A DNA stretch of 24,442 nt from CAYFTL01 sp964346145 (GTDB taxonomy: Bacteria > Bacillota > Clostridia > Christensenellales > Aristaeellaceae): assembly GCA_964346145.1 (NCBI GenBank), contig CAYFTL010000030.1, positions 1 through 24,442 of the forward strand, written 5' to 3'. Below, piece after piece: positions 7,729 through 15,347 of the stretch (position 1 is the first letter of the stretch; each line of letters begins with the position of its first letter). The notes beneath the pieces are model-generated. The model saw only the letters and a program-made list of their open reading frames with translations. It was not told where the DNA came from and did no database searches. The position numbers were made by a program, and so were the translations under genes.

Positions 7729-9297
7729 ATGATGAAACGGAAAAGATGGTTAATGTTCTTACTCGTGCTTGCGCTGCTGCTTCCTTCCTGCGCCCTTGTC
7801 AACGCTGAGGAAGCGGCCGACGAAGCTGCCGACCAACCGCCAAGCGACCTGCCTTTTGTAACGTTTGATTGGTATCTGGGTTTGACGCCGATGCAGGATA
7901 ACCAGATGGTCAACGACGCACTGAATGAAAAACTGCTCAAAGACCTTAATGCAAACGTAAACCTACACTTCTGGACTGCTCCGGAGTGGGAAGAAAAAAT
8001 GACCACCATGATTTCGTCGGGCCAGGACGTGGGTATCGTTGGATTTGGAAGCCAGTCCAAGCTCGACTATGTCGTTCAATCTAATCGCGGTGCGTTCTAT
8101 CCGCTGGAAGACCTCCTTGATCAGTATGGGCCCGGAACCAAAGCTTTGTTTGATCAAGAGATTTGGGATTGTATGACCATTAATGGTCACATCTATGGTA
8201 TTCCCTCTTTGAAAGATAACTGTTACATCATATCCATGGTATATAACGCAACCATGGCGGACGCGCTGGGGCTGGACATGAGCCAGATAAAGCACACCAA
8301 CTGGCGCGATAACGAAGCGTTTTTAAACGAGGTGCTGGAAAAACGCAACGAAATGTTTCCTGAATACGCCGGCACACATCTTTCTTCCGGTGCAGAATTG
8401 GAAATGCCTTACAACTTTGCGGTAGAGTCCTTTTTGAACGACAGCTTTATGGCTGTGTGCAATATTGAGGGCATTATGGATATCGAAGGCTACGATACCG
8501 AAACAGTGTTTAACCTGTATTCGACGCCCGAATACCGCGAATTCTGTAAATCGCGCCAGCGTATGGTAGAAAAAAATATTTTTGCCTACGACTACGAAGG
8601 CAAGGATGAAAACAATTATGATGGCTCCATGTTTTCGTGGGTGGGCTGGGGCTATACCTACATGCAGGAGCATCTGTATGGAGACGCTTTTGTAACCAAG
8701 ATGATAGAGCCTGAATACGTGTGGACCGATACCAACAACTACTTTAGCGCAGGCTCGGCGATATCGGCCAACTGCGCAAACCCCGAACGCGCGATGATGT
8801 TCCTGGAACTGATCAACACCGATAGCTCTTACGCAACCATGATGCGCTTTGGCGTAGAAGGCCAGCACTATGTACGCGACGCGGAAGGCAAGATGGTGTT
8901 TGAAGGCAGCGAACGCAATGGCGGCGCCCGGGAAGACTACGGCTACTTTTATTGGTACGCGGCTCCCGTCGGCAATCTGACCATCGTAGAAGCGCCCGAA
9001 AGCCTGACCGGACCGGACGGCATCATGTTGACCAAGATGAATGAATACAACGAAAAGTCTATTAAACCTTCTCACATGGGTTTTGTGTTCAATGTAGAGC
9101 CGGTGTCCAACGAAATCGCAGCATGCACCAACGTGGTTATGGAATATCGCGATCTGCTGCGCAAGGGTCAGCTGGAAGACGAAGCAGCAGTGGATGCGGC
9201 AGTAGACGACATGAACGCTAAGCTCACGGCAAATGGAATTGACACGATTATTGCCGAGGTTCAGAAACAGATTGATGAATGGAAGGCAAGCAAATAA
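7729..9297 (+). CDS. Extracellular solute-binding protein of the sugar ABC importer
   Basis: This 522-residue protein captures the sugar outside the cell and delivers it to the two permeases upstream. A strong GGAGG at 7721-7725 precedes two in-frame ATGs, 7729 and 7732; the second has the more usual spacing. The N-terminus is a signal peptide: MKRKRWLMF, then a hydrophobic core ending LLLPSC. The LPSC sequence resembles a lipobox but has proline at -2, so it may be a lipoprotein anchored at Cys22, or may be cut later near VNA. The mature part is rich in acidic and aromatic residues, as in large LipO/YtcQ-type family members (~500-550 residues), and has the family segment YGIPSLKDN. It ends the operon; a terminator-like hairpin follows at 9332-9379. 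Confidence 0.9.
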   Translation: MMKRKRWLMFLLVLALLLPSCALVNAEEAADEAADQPPSDLPFVTFDWYLGLTPMQDNQMVNDALNEKLLKDLNANVNLHFWTAPEWEEKMTTMISSGQDVGIVGFGSQSKLDYVVQSNRGAFYPLEDLLDQYGPGTKALFDQEIWDCMTINGHIYGIPSLKDNCYIISMVYNATMADALGLDMSQIKHTNWRDNEAFLNEVLEKRNEMFPEYAGTHLSSGAELEMPYNFAVESFLNDSFMAVCNIEGIMDIEGYDTETVFNLYSTPEYREFCKSRQRMVEKNIFAYDYEGKDENNYDGSMFSWVGWGYTYMQEHLYGDAFVTKMIEPEYVWTDTNNYFSAGSAISANCANPERAMMFLELINTDSSYATMMRFGVEGQHYVRDAEGKMVFEGSERNGGAREDYGYFYWYAAPVGNLTIVEAPESLTGPDGIMLTKMNEYNEKSIKPSHMGFVFNVEPVSNEIAACTNVVMEYRDLLRKGQLEDEAAVDAAVDDMNAKLTANGIDTIIAEVQKQIDEWKASK

Positions 9298-9331
9298 CGC
9301 ATGATTTTTAATTTCAACACATAAAGCATCG

Positions 9332-9379
9332 TTTGCCCGGCAGCTATTCGCCCAAAATAGGCTGTCGGGCAAATTGTTT
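9332..9379 (+). terminator. Terminator-like hairpin after the solute-binding protein gene
   Basis: TTTGCCCGGCAGC pairs with GCTGTCGGGCAAA, extended inward by ATT/AAT, and is followed by TTGTTTGTTT. It closes the ABC operon, although the T-run is broken by Gs. Confidence 0.7.
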
Positions 9380-9386
9380 GTTTAAG

Positions 9387-9429
9387 AGATTAGGAAGTTC
9401 TTTGTTATCATAAAATGTATTTCTAATCT
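9387..9429. repeat. Short inverted repeat upstream of the SIS genes
   Basis: AGATTAG at 9387-9393 and CTAATCT at 9423-9429 form a 7-bp inverted repeat with a 29-base AT-rich loop. It lies between the previous terminator and the next operon, where an operator or promoter would be expected; a weak -35-like TTGTTA lies in the loop. No clear promoter for the SIS operon was found. Confidence 0.35.
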
Positions 9430-9518
9430 TGGGATGGTGTTCAAAAAATGTGCAATTATATTTGTTTGCAGGGTTGCTCTTTTGCTTTGATTCGGGCATA
9501 CTTATTTAAGGAGATTCT

Positions 9519-9575
9519 ATGGATGGCGTTATCGATCAATACAAATCTTGGGAGGATGTAAGATGGACGCAATAG
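9519..9575 (+). CDS. Possible 18-residue leader peptide overlapping the SIS gene start
   Basis: An ATG at 9519 follows AAGGAG (9508-9513) with five bases between, a better site than many real genes here. The frame runs 18 codons (MDGVIDQYKSWEDVRWTQ) to a TAG at 9573, overlapping the first 13 bases of the SIS gene in another frame. Ribosomes ending here could feed translation of the SIS gene. It may equally be an accidental frame; no family is recognized. Confidence 0.35.
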   Translation: MDGVIDQYKSWEDVRWTQ

Positions 9576-10324
9576 GGGCATATTTTGACAATATTGAACG
9601 CGTGTTGCAGGATGTGCGGCAAACTCAATTTGACGCATTGCACACCGGTGCGCGCAAGCTCTGCGAAGCCACTCTGGCAGGGCGGGATATTTTTGCGTTT
9701 GGCTGTAGCCACGCTGGATTGCTCGCGCTGGAAATGTATTACCGGACGGGCGGCATGGCCACCATCAATCCGGTGCGCGCTCCCGGGCTCAACTTGGATG
9801 TGGATCCCGCTACTATGACTAGTCAAATTGAGCGTATGGCCGATTATGGGCGGATTATAGTGGACAATCAGCCGATCGGCAGCGGAGATGTGGTGATCAT
9901 CCACTCGGTGTCCGGTCGCAACACCGTGACCGTGGATTTTGCAATGCGCTGCAAAGAGAAGGGCGCATACGTCATTGCGCTGACCAGCTTGCAAACGGCG
10001 CAGGCGCAGGCTTCGCGCCATCCGTCGAGCAAGAGCCTGCACGATGTGGCTGATCTGGTGCTGGACAATTGCGGTTGCATGGGCGATGCGTCGCTCAACA
10101 TTGACGGCGTAGTAGAAAAGGTTGGTCCCACCTCCACGGCGGTGGGCGCGGCCATGCTGAACGCCATGATGACCCAGGCGGTTGCGCTGATTGCCGAGGC
10201 CGGTCAGACACCTCCTGTATTTGTTTCTGCAAATGTTGAAGGCGGGGACGAACACAACAAGGTGATGTTAGAAAAGTACCGCGATAACATTTATTATATG
10301 GGGCACAAAAAGGGAGGAAAATAA
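9563..10324 (+). CDS. SIS-domain protein, UPF0309-like (sugar phosphate isomerase fold)
   Basis: The start is the ATG at 9563 behind GGGAGGA (9550-9556); an upstream in-frame TTG lies before this site and was not used. The 253-residue protein has a helical lead (YFDNIERVLQDVRQTQFD), then FAFGCSHAGLLALEMYYRTGG, INPVRAPGL, and the phosphosugar-binding loop VIIHSVSGRNTVTV, the SIS-domain signature. This order and size match the UPF0309 family, whose function is not established; SIS domains bind phosphosugars and act as isomerases, etherases or regulators. Soluble and cytoplasmic. A second protein of the same type follows two bases later. The neighbouring kinases suggest its ligand is a phosphorylated hexosamine, which is inference. 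Confidence 0.85.
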   Translation: MDAIGAYFDNIERVLQDVRQTQFDALHTGARKLCEATLAGRDIFAFGCSHAGLLALEMYYRTGGMATINPVRAPGLNLDVDPATMTSQIERMADYGRIIVDNQPIGSGDVVIIHSVSGRNTVTVDFAMRCKEKGAYVIALTSLQTAQAQASRHPSSKSLHDVADLVLDNCGCMGDASLNIDGVVEKVGPTSTAVGAAMLNAMMTQAVALIAEAGQTPPVFVSANVEGGDEHNKVMLEKYRDNIYYMGHKKGGK

Positions 10325-10326
10325 TC

Positions 10327-11058
10327 ATGCTGCTGGACAGATATTGGGGAGCTATTGACGATCTTTATACTAAGGTGAAAACCAACGAACGCGAAAACAT
10401 CATTGCGGCGGGCAAGCTGATTGCAGAAGCGGTGGACAATGGCGCCTGTGTACACATTTGCGATTCGGGGCACATCATTGACTCCGAATTGATTTACCGC
10501 GGCGGAGGCTTGATTTTGTACAAGCGCTTCCGTTACAACCTGAACGTTGAAAACCCTGTGCGCGAGCGCGATCGTTCGGATTTGGATACTTCGATGGAGG
10601 GTTTGGCCGCCTATGCGTTGAAGGCATCGGGCGCTCGCCCGGGCGATGTGCTGATTCTAGGATCGGTATCGGGCCGCACGTTTAACATTGTGGATCTGGC
10701 GTACGAAGCTAAAAAAATGGGATTGAAGCTGATTGCAATCACGTCCATGAGCTATGCGACGTCGGTGGAAAGCCCTCATTCTAGCGGTCAAAAGCTGTAT
10801 GAGTTGGCCGACATTACCATTGACAACAATGCGCCGGCAGCCGAAGCCATGCTGGAAGTGGAAGGCTTGGAAGCGCGGTTGTGCGCGGCCTCCGGTCTTT
10901 CCGCAGCGTTTATCATGTGGAGCGTGACCACGGTTGTGGTGGAAGAGCTGCTGGCACGTGGCAAGATGCCGGGCGTACTCAAGAGCGCCAATTTCCCCGG
11001 CGGCAACGACTACAACAAGAGCTTTGTAGAACCCCGGTACGACAAAGAAGGCTTATAG
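10327..11058 (+). CDS. Second SIS-domain protein, UPF0309-like
   Basis: This 243-residue protein starts two bases after the previous stop, with its ribosome binding site (GGGAGG) inside the end of that gene, so the two are made together. It shares the same layout: helical lead (YWGAIDDLYTKVKTNERENI), HICDSGHIIDSELIYRGGG, then the SIS loop VLILGSVSGRTFNIVDLAYE and LIAITSMSYATSVESPHSSG. It has the same near-C-terminal pattern, SANFPGGNDYNKSF against SANVEGGDEHNKV. The pair are therefore diverged relatives and may form a hetero-oligomer, with one member catalytic and the other sensory or structural. Its ligand is unknown. A strong terminator follows directly. Confidence 0.83.
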   Translation: MLLDRYWGAIDDLYTKVKTNERENIIAAGKLIAEAVDNGACVHICDSGHIIDSELIYRGGGLILYKRFRYNLNVENPVRERDRSDLDTSMEGLAAYALKASGARPGDVLILGSVSGRTFNIVDLAYEAKKMGLKLIAITSMSYATSVESPHSSGQKLYELADITIDNNAPAAEAMLEVEGLEARLCAASGLSAAFIMWSVTTVVVEELLARGKMPGVLKSANFPGGNDYNKSFVEPRYDKEGL

Positions 11059-11066
11059 AGAATTTT

Positions 11067-11114
11067 AAAACAGCGCCCCACTTCAAAATGCAGAAGTGCG
11101 GCGCTGTTTTTTAT
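11067..11114. terminator. Bidirectional terminator between converging operons
   Basis: ACAGCGCCCCACTTC pairs with GAAGTGCGGCGCTGT (one mismatch) around a short loop, with A-rich sequence on the left and TTTTTT on the right. It ends the SIS operon on the plus strand and the kinase gene arriving on the minus strand. Confidence 0.9.
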
Positions 11115-12118
11115 AATAACGATTGTGCTTTGGAATACGCCCTGATTTTCTTGGCACTGCAGCGCAGACTGTCCAGGATATCATCGCTGATCGGTATACC
11201 TTTTAGTTCCATAGCCTTTGTGATTGCGCCCAGCACTGCGGGCAAGGCAGGGGAGCGCAGCGCATATTCTCTGTTGGCAGGTCGGCTCAATGCACTTGAA
11301 ATAAGCTGATGCATGTAGAGACTGTTGACGACGCCGCCCACAAGCGCCACGGAAACCCAATCGGAAGCAAAACAGGCGCCCAGCATTCTTATGCCGGTGA
11401 TTAGGTTGTTTGCAATATCGGTGCATACCCTTTGAGCCAAGTTGCTGCCTGACGAGGCCTGGACAGTCAACGCCGGAGCAAATTCTGCGAAAAACTTGTT
11501 GCGCTTTTGATCGTCCATCCGAAAGGATTCTGCGCCCAGATGCGCCAAAGTGGCAATGTCCTTTGCCTGAAAATAGGCAAGAACTTGGGTTAGCAACTCT
11601 GCATCGGAAGCATCAGTTTCGTCAGCGATGATGCGGCAAACGGCATCATAAACCAGCCCCCTGGCATGGGCGGGAACATAGTGGCCAAAGTCATAGTTTC
11701 GAATCTGTTGACCGTCTTCCGTCAACCCGAAGATGATGCAACCCGTACCCGCAACGACGATAATGCCGGGTTGATTTACAAATGCGCCCAGTGTGGCGAT
11801 GAACGCATCGTTTAAATGGTGGTGGATGCAGTCAAGGCCGCGGACTTGGGTGAGCTCTTGCACCCAGGCTAAGTCCTCTTCGGCATCATATCCGGCAATG
11901 CCCGAAACGATGCAGGCGACATGCTCGGCGCCGTAGCCGGATGCTTGCAGGGCATCCCTTATGGCGTTTTGTACATTTGTTTTGGCACCGCTATCCTTGT
12001 AAATGTTTGCACTGCCCGGTTTTTCCAGATAGGTCAGCAACTTTCCTTGCAGGTCGGTTATCGCGATCCGCGTATAAGTGCCGCCGCCGTCGACGCCGAC
12101 CAGAAGCTTTTTGTCCAT
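11111..12118 (-). CDS. BadF/BadG-type sugar kinase, second copy, downstream of trpS
   Basis: The 335-residue protein opens with LLVGVDGGGTYTRIAITD (phosphate-1 loop), has IIVVAGTGCIIFG (phosphate-2) and ALVGGVVNS (adenosine-site loop), the ASKHA pattern of the N-acetylglucosamine kinase branch. It is a cytoplasmic ATP-dependent kinase, likely for GlcNAc, GalNAc or MurNAc. The GGWG/GDEGSG stretch of its relative at 4416-5417 is replaced by NYDFGHYVPAHARGLVYDA, so substrate or activity may differ. AGGGGGC lies just before the start. Only 25 bp separate it from the trpS stop, without a terminator or room for a promoter, so it is probably transcribed from the trpS promoter under the T-box. Confidence 0.8.
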   Translation of the reverse strand: MDKKLLVGVDGGGTYTRIAITDLQGKLLTYLEKPGSANIYKDSGAKTNVQNAIRDALQASGYGAEHVACIVSGIAGYDAEEDLAWVQELTQVRGLDCIHHHLNDAFIATLGAFVNQPGIIVVAGTGCIIFGLTEDGQQIRNYDFGHYVPAHARGLVYDAVCRIIADETDASDAELLTQVLAYFQAKDIATLAHLGAESFRMDDQKRNKFFAEFAPALTVQASSGSNLAQRVCTDIANNLITGIRMLGACFASDWVSVALVGGVVNSLYMHQLISSALSRPANREYALRSPALPAVLGAITKAMELKGIPISDDILDSLRCSAKKIRAYSKAQSLL

Positions 12119-12143
12119 AGCTGCCCCCTAACGGTTGTAGAGT

Positions 12144-13163
12144 TTAGAACTTTTGGGGTGCCATGCCTACCTTGCGGTGCACCTTGTCCAGTGTCCGCTG
12201 AGCCAGGCGCGAAGCGCGTTCGCTGCTTTGACTCATTACCGAGTTCAGATAGGCTTTATCAGTGCTGATTTTAGCGTAACACTCCTGGAACGGGCGCAAT
12301 TCTTCGATTACCGCATCGGCCACGGCATCCTTGAACACGCCATAGCCCTTGGAGCCATAAATACTCTCGATTTCTGCCATGCTCTGTCCGGTGATGGAGG
12401 ACAATATATCCATCAAGTTGGATACGCCGGGTTTTTCTTTGGGGTCATAGCGCACCGAATTCTCGCTGTCGGTCACCGCGCGGCGCAACTTTTTGCGAAT
12501 GATATTGGGGTCGTCTAAAATGGCCACATAGGTGTCTTCGGGGTCGGATTTGGACATTTTTCGATTGGGTTCCTGCAGCGACATGATGCGTGCACCGGCC
12601 TTAGGGGTATAGCCTTCGGGTATGGTAAACACATCGCCATATATGTTGTTGAAACGGATAGCGATGTCGCGGCTGATTTCCAGATGCTGACGCTGGTCGT
12701 CGCCGACCGGTACGATGTCGGTTTGATACAGCAATATGTCGGAGGCCATCAACACGGGATAGGTGAACAACCCGGCGTTGATATTACTTTCATTTTTGGC
12801 CGACTTGTCCTTAAACTGTGTCATCCGAGACAGCTCCCCCATATAGGTGTAGCAGTTTAATATCCAGGACAGCTCACAATGTTGGGGCACGTGGGATTGA
12901 AAATAGATTAAGCTGTGTTCGGGATTCAAACCGATGGCGAGAAATACGCCCAACAATTCCTTGCAGCGCTTGCGCAGCAGGGTAGGATCCTGGCGCACGG
13001 TGATTGCGTGCAAATCCACAATGCTAAACAGGCAATTGTATTCATCTTCCAGCAACTTAAAATTGCGCAGCGCTCCCAGATAATTGCCCAAGGTCATGGT
13101 TCCACTGGGCTGAACGCCGCTAAACAAAGTTTTTTGTTTGGCTTGGTTGTTCTCTGTACTCAT
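12144..13163 (-). CDS. trpS: Tryptophan--tRNA ligase
   Basis: This class I aminoacyl-tRNA synthetase charges tRNA-Trp using ATP. The 339 residues fit the bacterial family (~330). The N-terminal FSGVQPSGTMTLGNYLGAL carries the HIGH-equivalent motif and NRKMSKSDPEDT holds the KMSKS loop; the segment DIVPVGDDQRQHLEISRDI, which builds the active site, is intact. The start ATG at 13163 has AAGGAG ten bases upstream. It is preceded by a tryptophan T-box leader and a near-consensus promoter, so expression should rise when tRNA-Trp is uncharged. It is followed by a sugar kinase on the same transcript. Confidence 0.97.
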   Translation of the reverse strand: MSTENNQAKQKTLFSGVQPSGTMTLGNYLGALRNFKLLEDEYNCLFSIVDLHAITVRQDPTLLRKRCKELLGVFLAIGLNPEHSLIYFQSHVPQHCELSWILNCYTYMGELSRMTQFKDKSAKNESNINAGLFTYPVLMASDILLYQTDIVPVGDDQRQHLEISRDIAIRFNNIYGDVFTIPEGYTPKAGARIMSLQEPNRKMSKSDPEDTYVAILDDPNIIRKKLRRAVTDSENSVRYDPKEKPGVSNLMDILSSITGQSMAEIESIYGSKGYGVFKDAVADAVIEELRPFQECYAKISTDKAYLNSVMSQSSERASRLAQRTLDKVHRKVGMAPQKF

Positions 13164-13192
13164 ATCGACACTCCTTAAGTTAAATTATAAAA

Positions 13193-13226
13193 TAAAAAAA
13201 CATTCGCCCCTGGCTAGGGACAAATG
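13193..13226 (-). terminator. T-box leader terminator
   Basis: On the minus strand CATTTGTCCCTAGCCAGGGGCGAATG forms a hairpin (positions 13201-13226) followed by seven Ts. It is the regulated terminator of the T-box and competes with the antiterminator containing GGTGGTACCGC. Confidence 0.88.
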
Positions 13227-13453
13227 CATGCGGTACCACCCTAATTGGCGCCAAAGCGCCCACTTAGTAGAGAGAAACATTTCTCTCTGCCGATAACGCC
13301 GGAATGCGCGTCGTAACCTACTTGCAATGCTTTCGGTCACACCCTCAGGGGGCCATTCGTACACATGGATGCATCGGCCTTCCACCGCCACCGATTCGCT
13401 TGTTCAAGAACATGTGCAGTACTTTTCCCCATCAACGGTTTAATAAAACTATA
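13193..13453 (-). promoter_or_regulatory. T-box leader controlling trpS (Trp-specific)
   Basis: Read on the minus strand, the leader has an AGTA element (13420-13423) in the 5' arm of stem I. A GAA followed by the specifier codon TGG (13353-13355) lies in its 3' arm. Further on is the T-box sequence AGGGTGGTACCGC (within 13230-13243). A terminator hairpin with a T-run comes next (13193-13226), just before the trpS ribosome binding site. TGG is the tryptophan codon, agreeing with the gene. Uncharged tRNA-Trp would pair with both sites and favour the antiterminator. Confidence 0.95.
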
Positions 13454-13459
13454 TTCTTC

Positions 13460-13487
13460 ATTATAGCTATACATTGAAAACTGTCAA
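13460..13487 (-). promoter_or_regulatory. Sigma-A promoter of the trpS-kinase operon
   Basis: On the minus strand, TTGACA (13482-13487) and TATAAT (13460-13465) are both perfect consensus with a 16-base spacer. The transcript would start near 13453, giving a leader that includes the whole T-box. Confidence 0.93.
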
Positions 13488-13532
13488 GAAACTTTTTGCC
13501 GGTGTCAAGCACAAATGCTTGTAGCGATGTGT

Positions 13533-13561
13533 TTGACACTGCTTTTGCAGAGGTCTATACT
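13533..13561 (+). promoter_or_regulatory. Sigma-A promoter of the CoA-disulfide reductase operon
   Basis: TTGACA (13533-13538) and TATACT (13556-13561) are 17 bases apart. It lies about 50 bp from the divergent trpS promoter. The transcript would begin near 13568, leaving a leader of about 58 bases. Confidence 0.9.
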
Positions 13562-13625
13562 GGATATGTACAAAGAAATTTCGAAAAATTCAGTATATCT
13601 ATATTTATTTGAAGGAGGTATAAGT

Positions 13626-15272
13626 ATGAAAACCTTGATCGTTGGTGGAGTGGCAGGTGGCGCATCAGCAGCTGCGCGCCTCAGGCGCTTGAGCGAGGAT
13701 ATGGAAATTGTGTTGGTCGAGCGGGGCCGATACACATCCTACGCCAATTGTGGTTTGCCTTACTATATAGGCAATGAGATAAAGGAGCAGGCTGATTTGA
13801 TTGTGCAGCCGACTCAGGCCTTGCGCGATGATTTTAATTTGGATATCCGAACGGAAACCGAAGCTTATGCACTGGATGCAAAGAGCAAACAAATTTGGCT
13901 GCGGAACATGAAAACCGGCGAGACCTATGCCGAAACATACGACAAACTGGTATTGTCGCCGGGCGCCAAGCCGATAGTGCCTCCCTTTGAAGGCAGCAAA
14001 TTGGAGCGGGTATATACTTTGCGGGACGTGCCCGACGCGGTGCAGATCCGTTCCTATCTAGAAAACCATGCGCCCAAGAGTGTGGTGGTGTGCGGCGCCG
14101 GCTACATCGGCGTGGAATTGGCGGAAAATCTGGTTAACCAGGGGCTTAAGGTTACCCTGGTGGATATGGCCAGCCATGTAATTCCTCCGCTGGATGCGGA
14201 AATTGCTCAGTCGGTACAGATTCAGCTGAAGGCCCACGGCGTTACCCTTAAATTAAACAGTGGAGTCCGGGGCATTAAACAGGCCGGAGAAGGATTGTCT
14301 GTTCAGCTGGATGGCGAAGCCATCGAAGCGGATATGGTATTTTTGTGCATTGGCGTTCGGCCCGACACCGATTGGCTTAAAGATAGTGGCTTGAAGATGA
14401 ACGACCGGGGGGCCATCCTCACCGACGACTCCATGCGCACCTCCGATGAAAATATATACGCCGTGGGTGATGCCGTGCTGGTAACCGATTTTGTAACCAA
14501 GCAGCCCGCCTTCATTCCGTTGGCCGGTCCCGCCAACAAGCAGGGACGGATTGCTGCAGACAACATTGTGGGCAGAAATTCGCGCTATAAGGGCACCCAA
14601 GGCTCATCGGTGCTTAAGGTATTTGATTACACTTGCGCAACCACCGGAATAAGCGAAGAAAAAGCCAAGCAGATGGGCATAGATTGCGACAAGGTATTTT
14701 TGCGCAAACCCAACCATGCCACTTACTATCCGGGTGCGTCCAATGTGCTCATCAAGCTGATCTTTAAATCGGCCACTGGGCGCATTCTGGGTGCCCAAGT
14801 ATTTGGCAAAGAGGGGACCGACAAGCGGTGCGATGTGCTGGCCACCGCCATCCGTGCGGGGATGACCGGAGAGGATCTGGCGGAGCTAGAGCTGTGCTAT
14901 GCGCCGCCCTACGGTTCGGCTAAGGATCCCGTTAACATGTGTGGATATCTGGTGGAAAATGTGCGTTCCGGCCTGGTCAAACAAATCCATTGGAACGAGA
15001 TTGATGCGGTGGTGCAGGCAGGCAAAGGCCGCTTTATCGATGTGCGCGCCAAGGCCATGTATGACAATGGACACATTCCGGGTTTTGATAATTTTCCGCT
15101 GAAGGATTTGCGAAAGGCATCGGAAAACTGGAGCAAAGACGAGCCGATTTATATCCACTGTACCACTGGGCATACCAGCTACAATGCCTACAGATTTTTA
15201 GAAAACTTGGGCTTCACATGCTTTAACGTTGCCGGTGGATTTATGCTCTACAATGAAATGAAAAACCTATAA
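13626..15272 (+). CDS. FAD-dependent CoA-disulfide / persulfide reductase with C-terminal rhodanese domain
   Basis: The start is the ATG at 13626 behind AAGGAGG (13612-13618), giving 548 residues; the open frame extends upstream only through the promoter. The N-terminus binds FAD (VGGVAGGASAAARLRR), and SYANCGLPYYIG carries the single redox cysteine (Cys42) of the CoA-disulfide reductase group. VVVCGAGYIGVELAENL near 152-168 binds the pyridine nucleotide; IYAVGDAV is the second FAD motif. From ~456 on is a rhodanese domain with FIDVRA and active Cys512 in HCTTGHTS. Relatives reduce CoA disulfide, CoA-persulfide or polysulfide with NAD(P)H. The loop HCTTGHTS lacks the arginine usual in CxxGxRS-type rhodaneses. 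It shares a transcript with the sulfite-reductase-like gene that follows. Confidence 0.92.
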   Translation: MKTLIVGGVAGGASAAARLRRLSEDMEIVLVERGRYTSYANCGLPYYIGNEIKEQADLIVQPTQALRDDFNLDIRTETEAYALDAKSKQIWLRNMKTGETYAETYDKLVLSPGAKPIVPPFEGSKLERVYTLRDVPDAVQIRSYLENHAPKSVVVCGAGYIGVELAENLVNQGLKVTLVDMASHVIPPLDAEIAQSVQIQLKAHGVTLKLNSGVRGIKQAGEGLSVQLDGEAIEADMVFLCIGVRPDTDWLKDSGLKMNDRGAILTDDSMRTSDENIYAVGDAVLVTDFVTKQPAFIPLAGPANKQGRIAADNIVGRNSRYKGTQGSSVLKVFDYTCATTGISEEKAKQMGIDCDKVFLRKPNHATYYPGASNVLIKLIFKSATGRILGAQVFGKEGTDKRCDVLATAIRAGMTGEDLAELELCYAPPYGSAKDPVNMCGYLVENVRSGLVKQIHWNEIDAVVQAGKGRFIDVRAKAMYDNGHIPGFDNFPLKDLRKASENWSKDEPIYIHCTTGHTSYNAYRFLENLGFTCFNVAGGFMLYNEMKNL

Positions 15273-15347
15273 AACAAAGGGTTTGTAAGATAAAGGGTGA
15301 CGGCATATAAAACAATATGCTGCCTTATAGAAAGGGGAAGGGACGAA

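Noticed and set aside
8323..9372. Long minus-strand open frame (349 codons) opposite the solute-binding protein gene
   Set aside because: It is antisense to a clear gene, has a composition rich in His, Phe and Val typical of shadow frames, and shows no domain.
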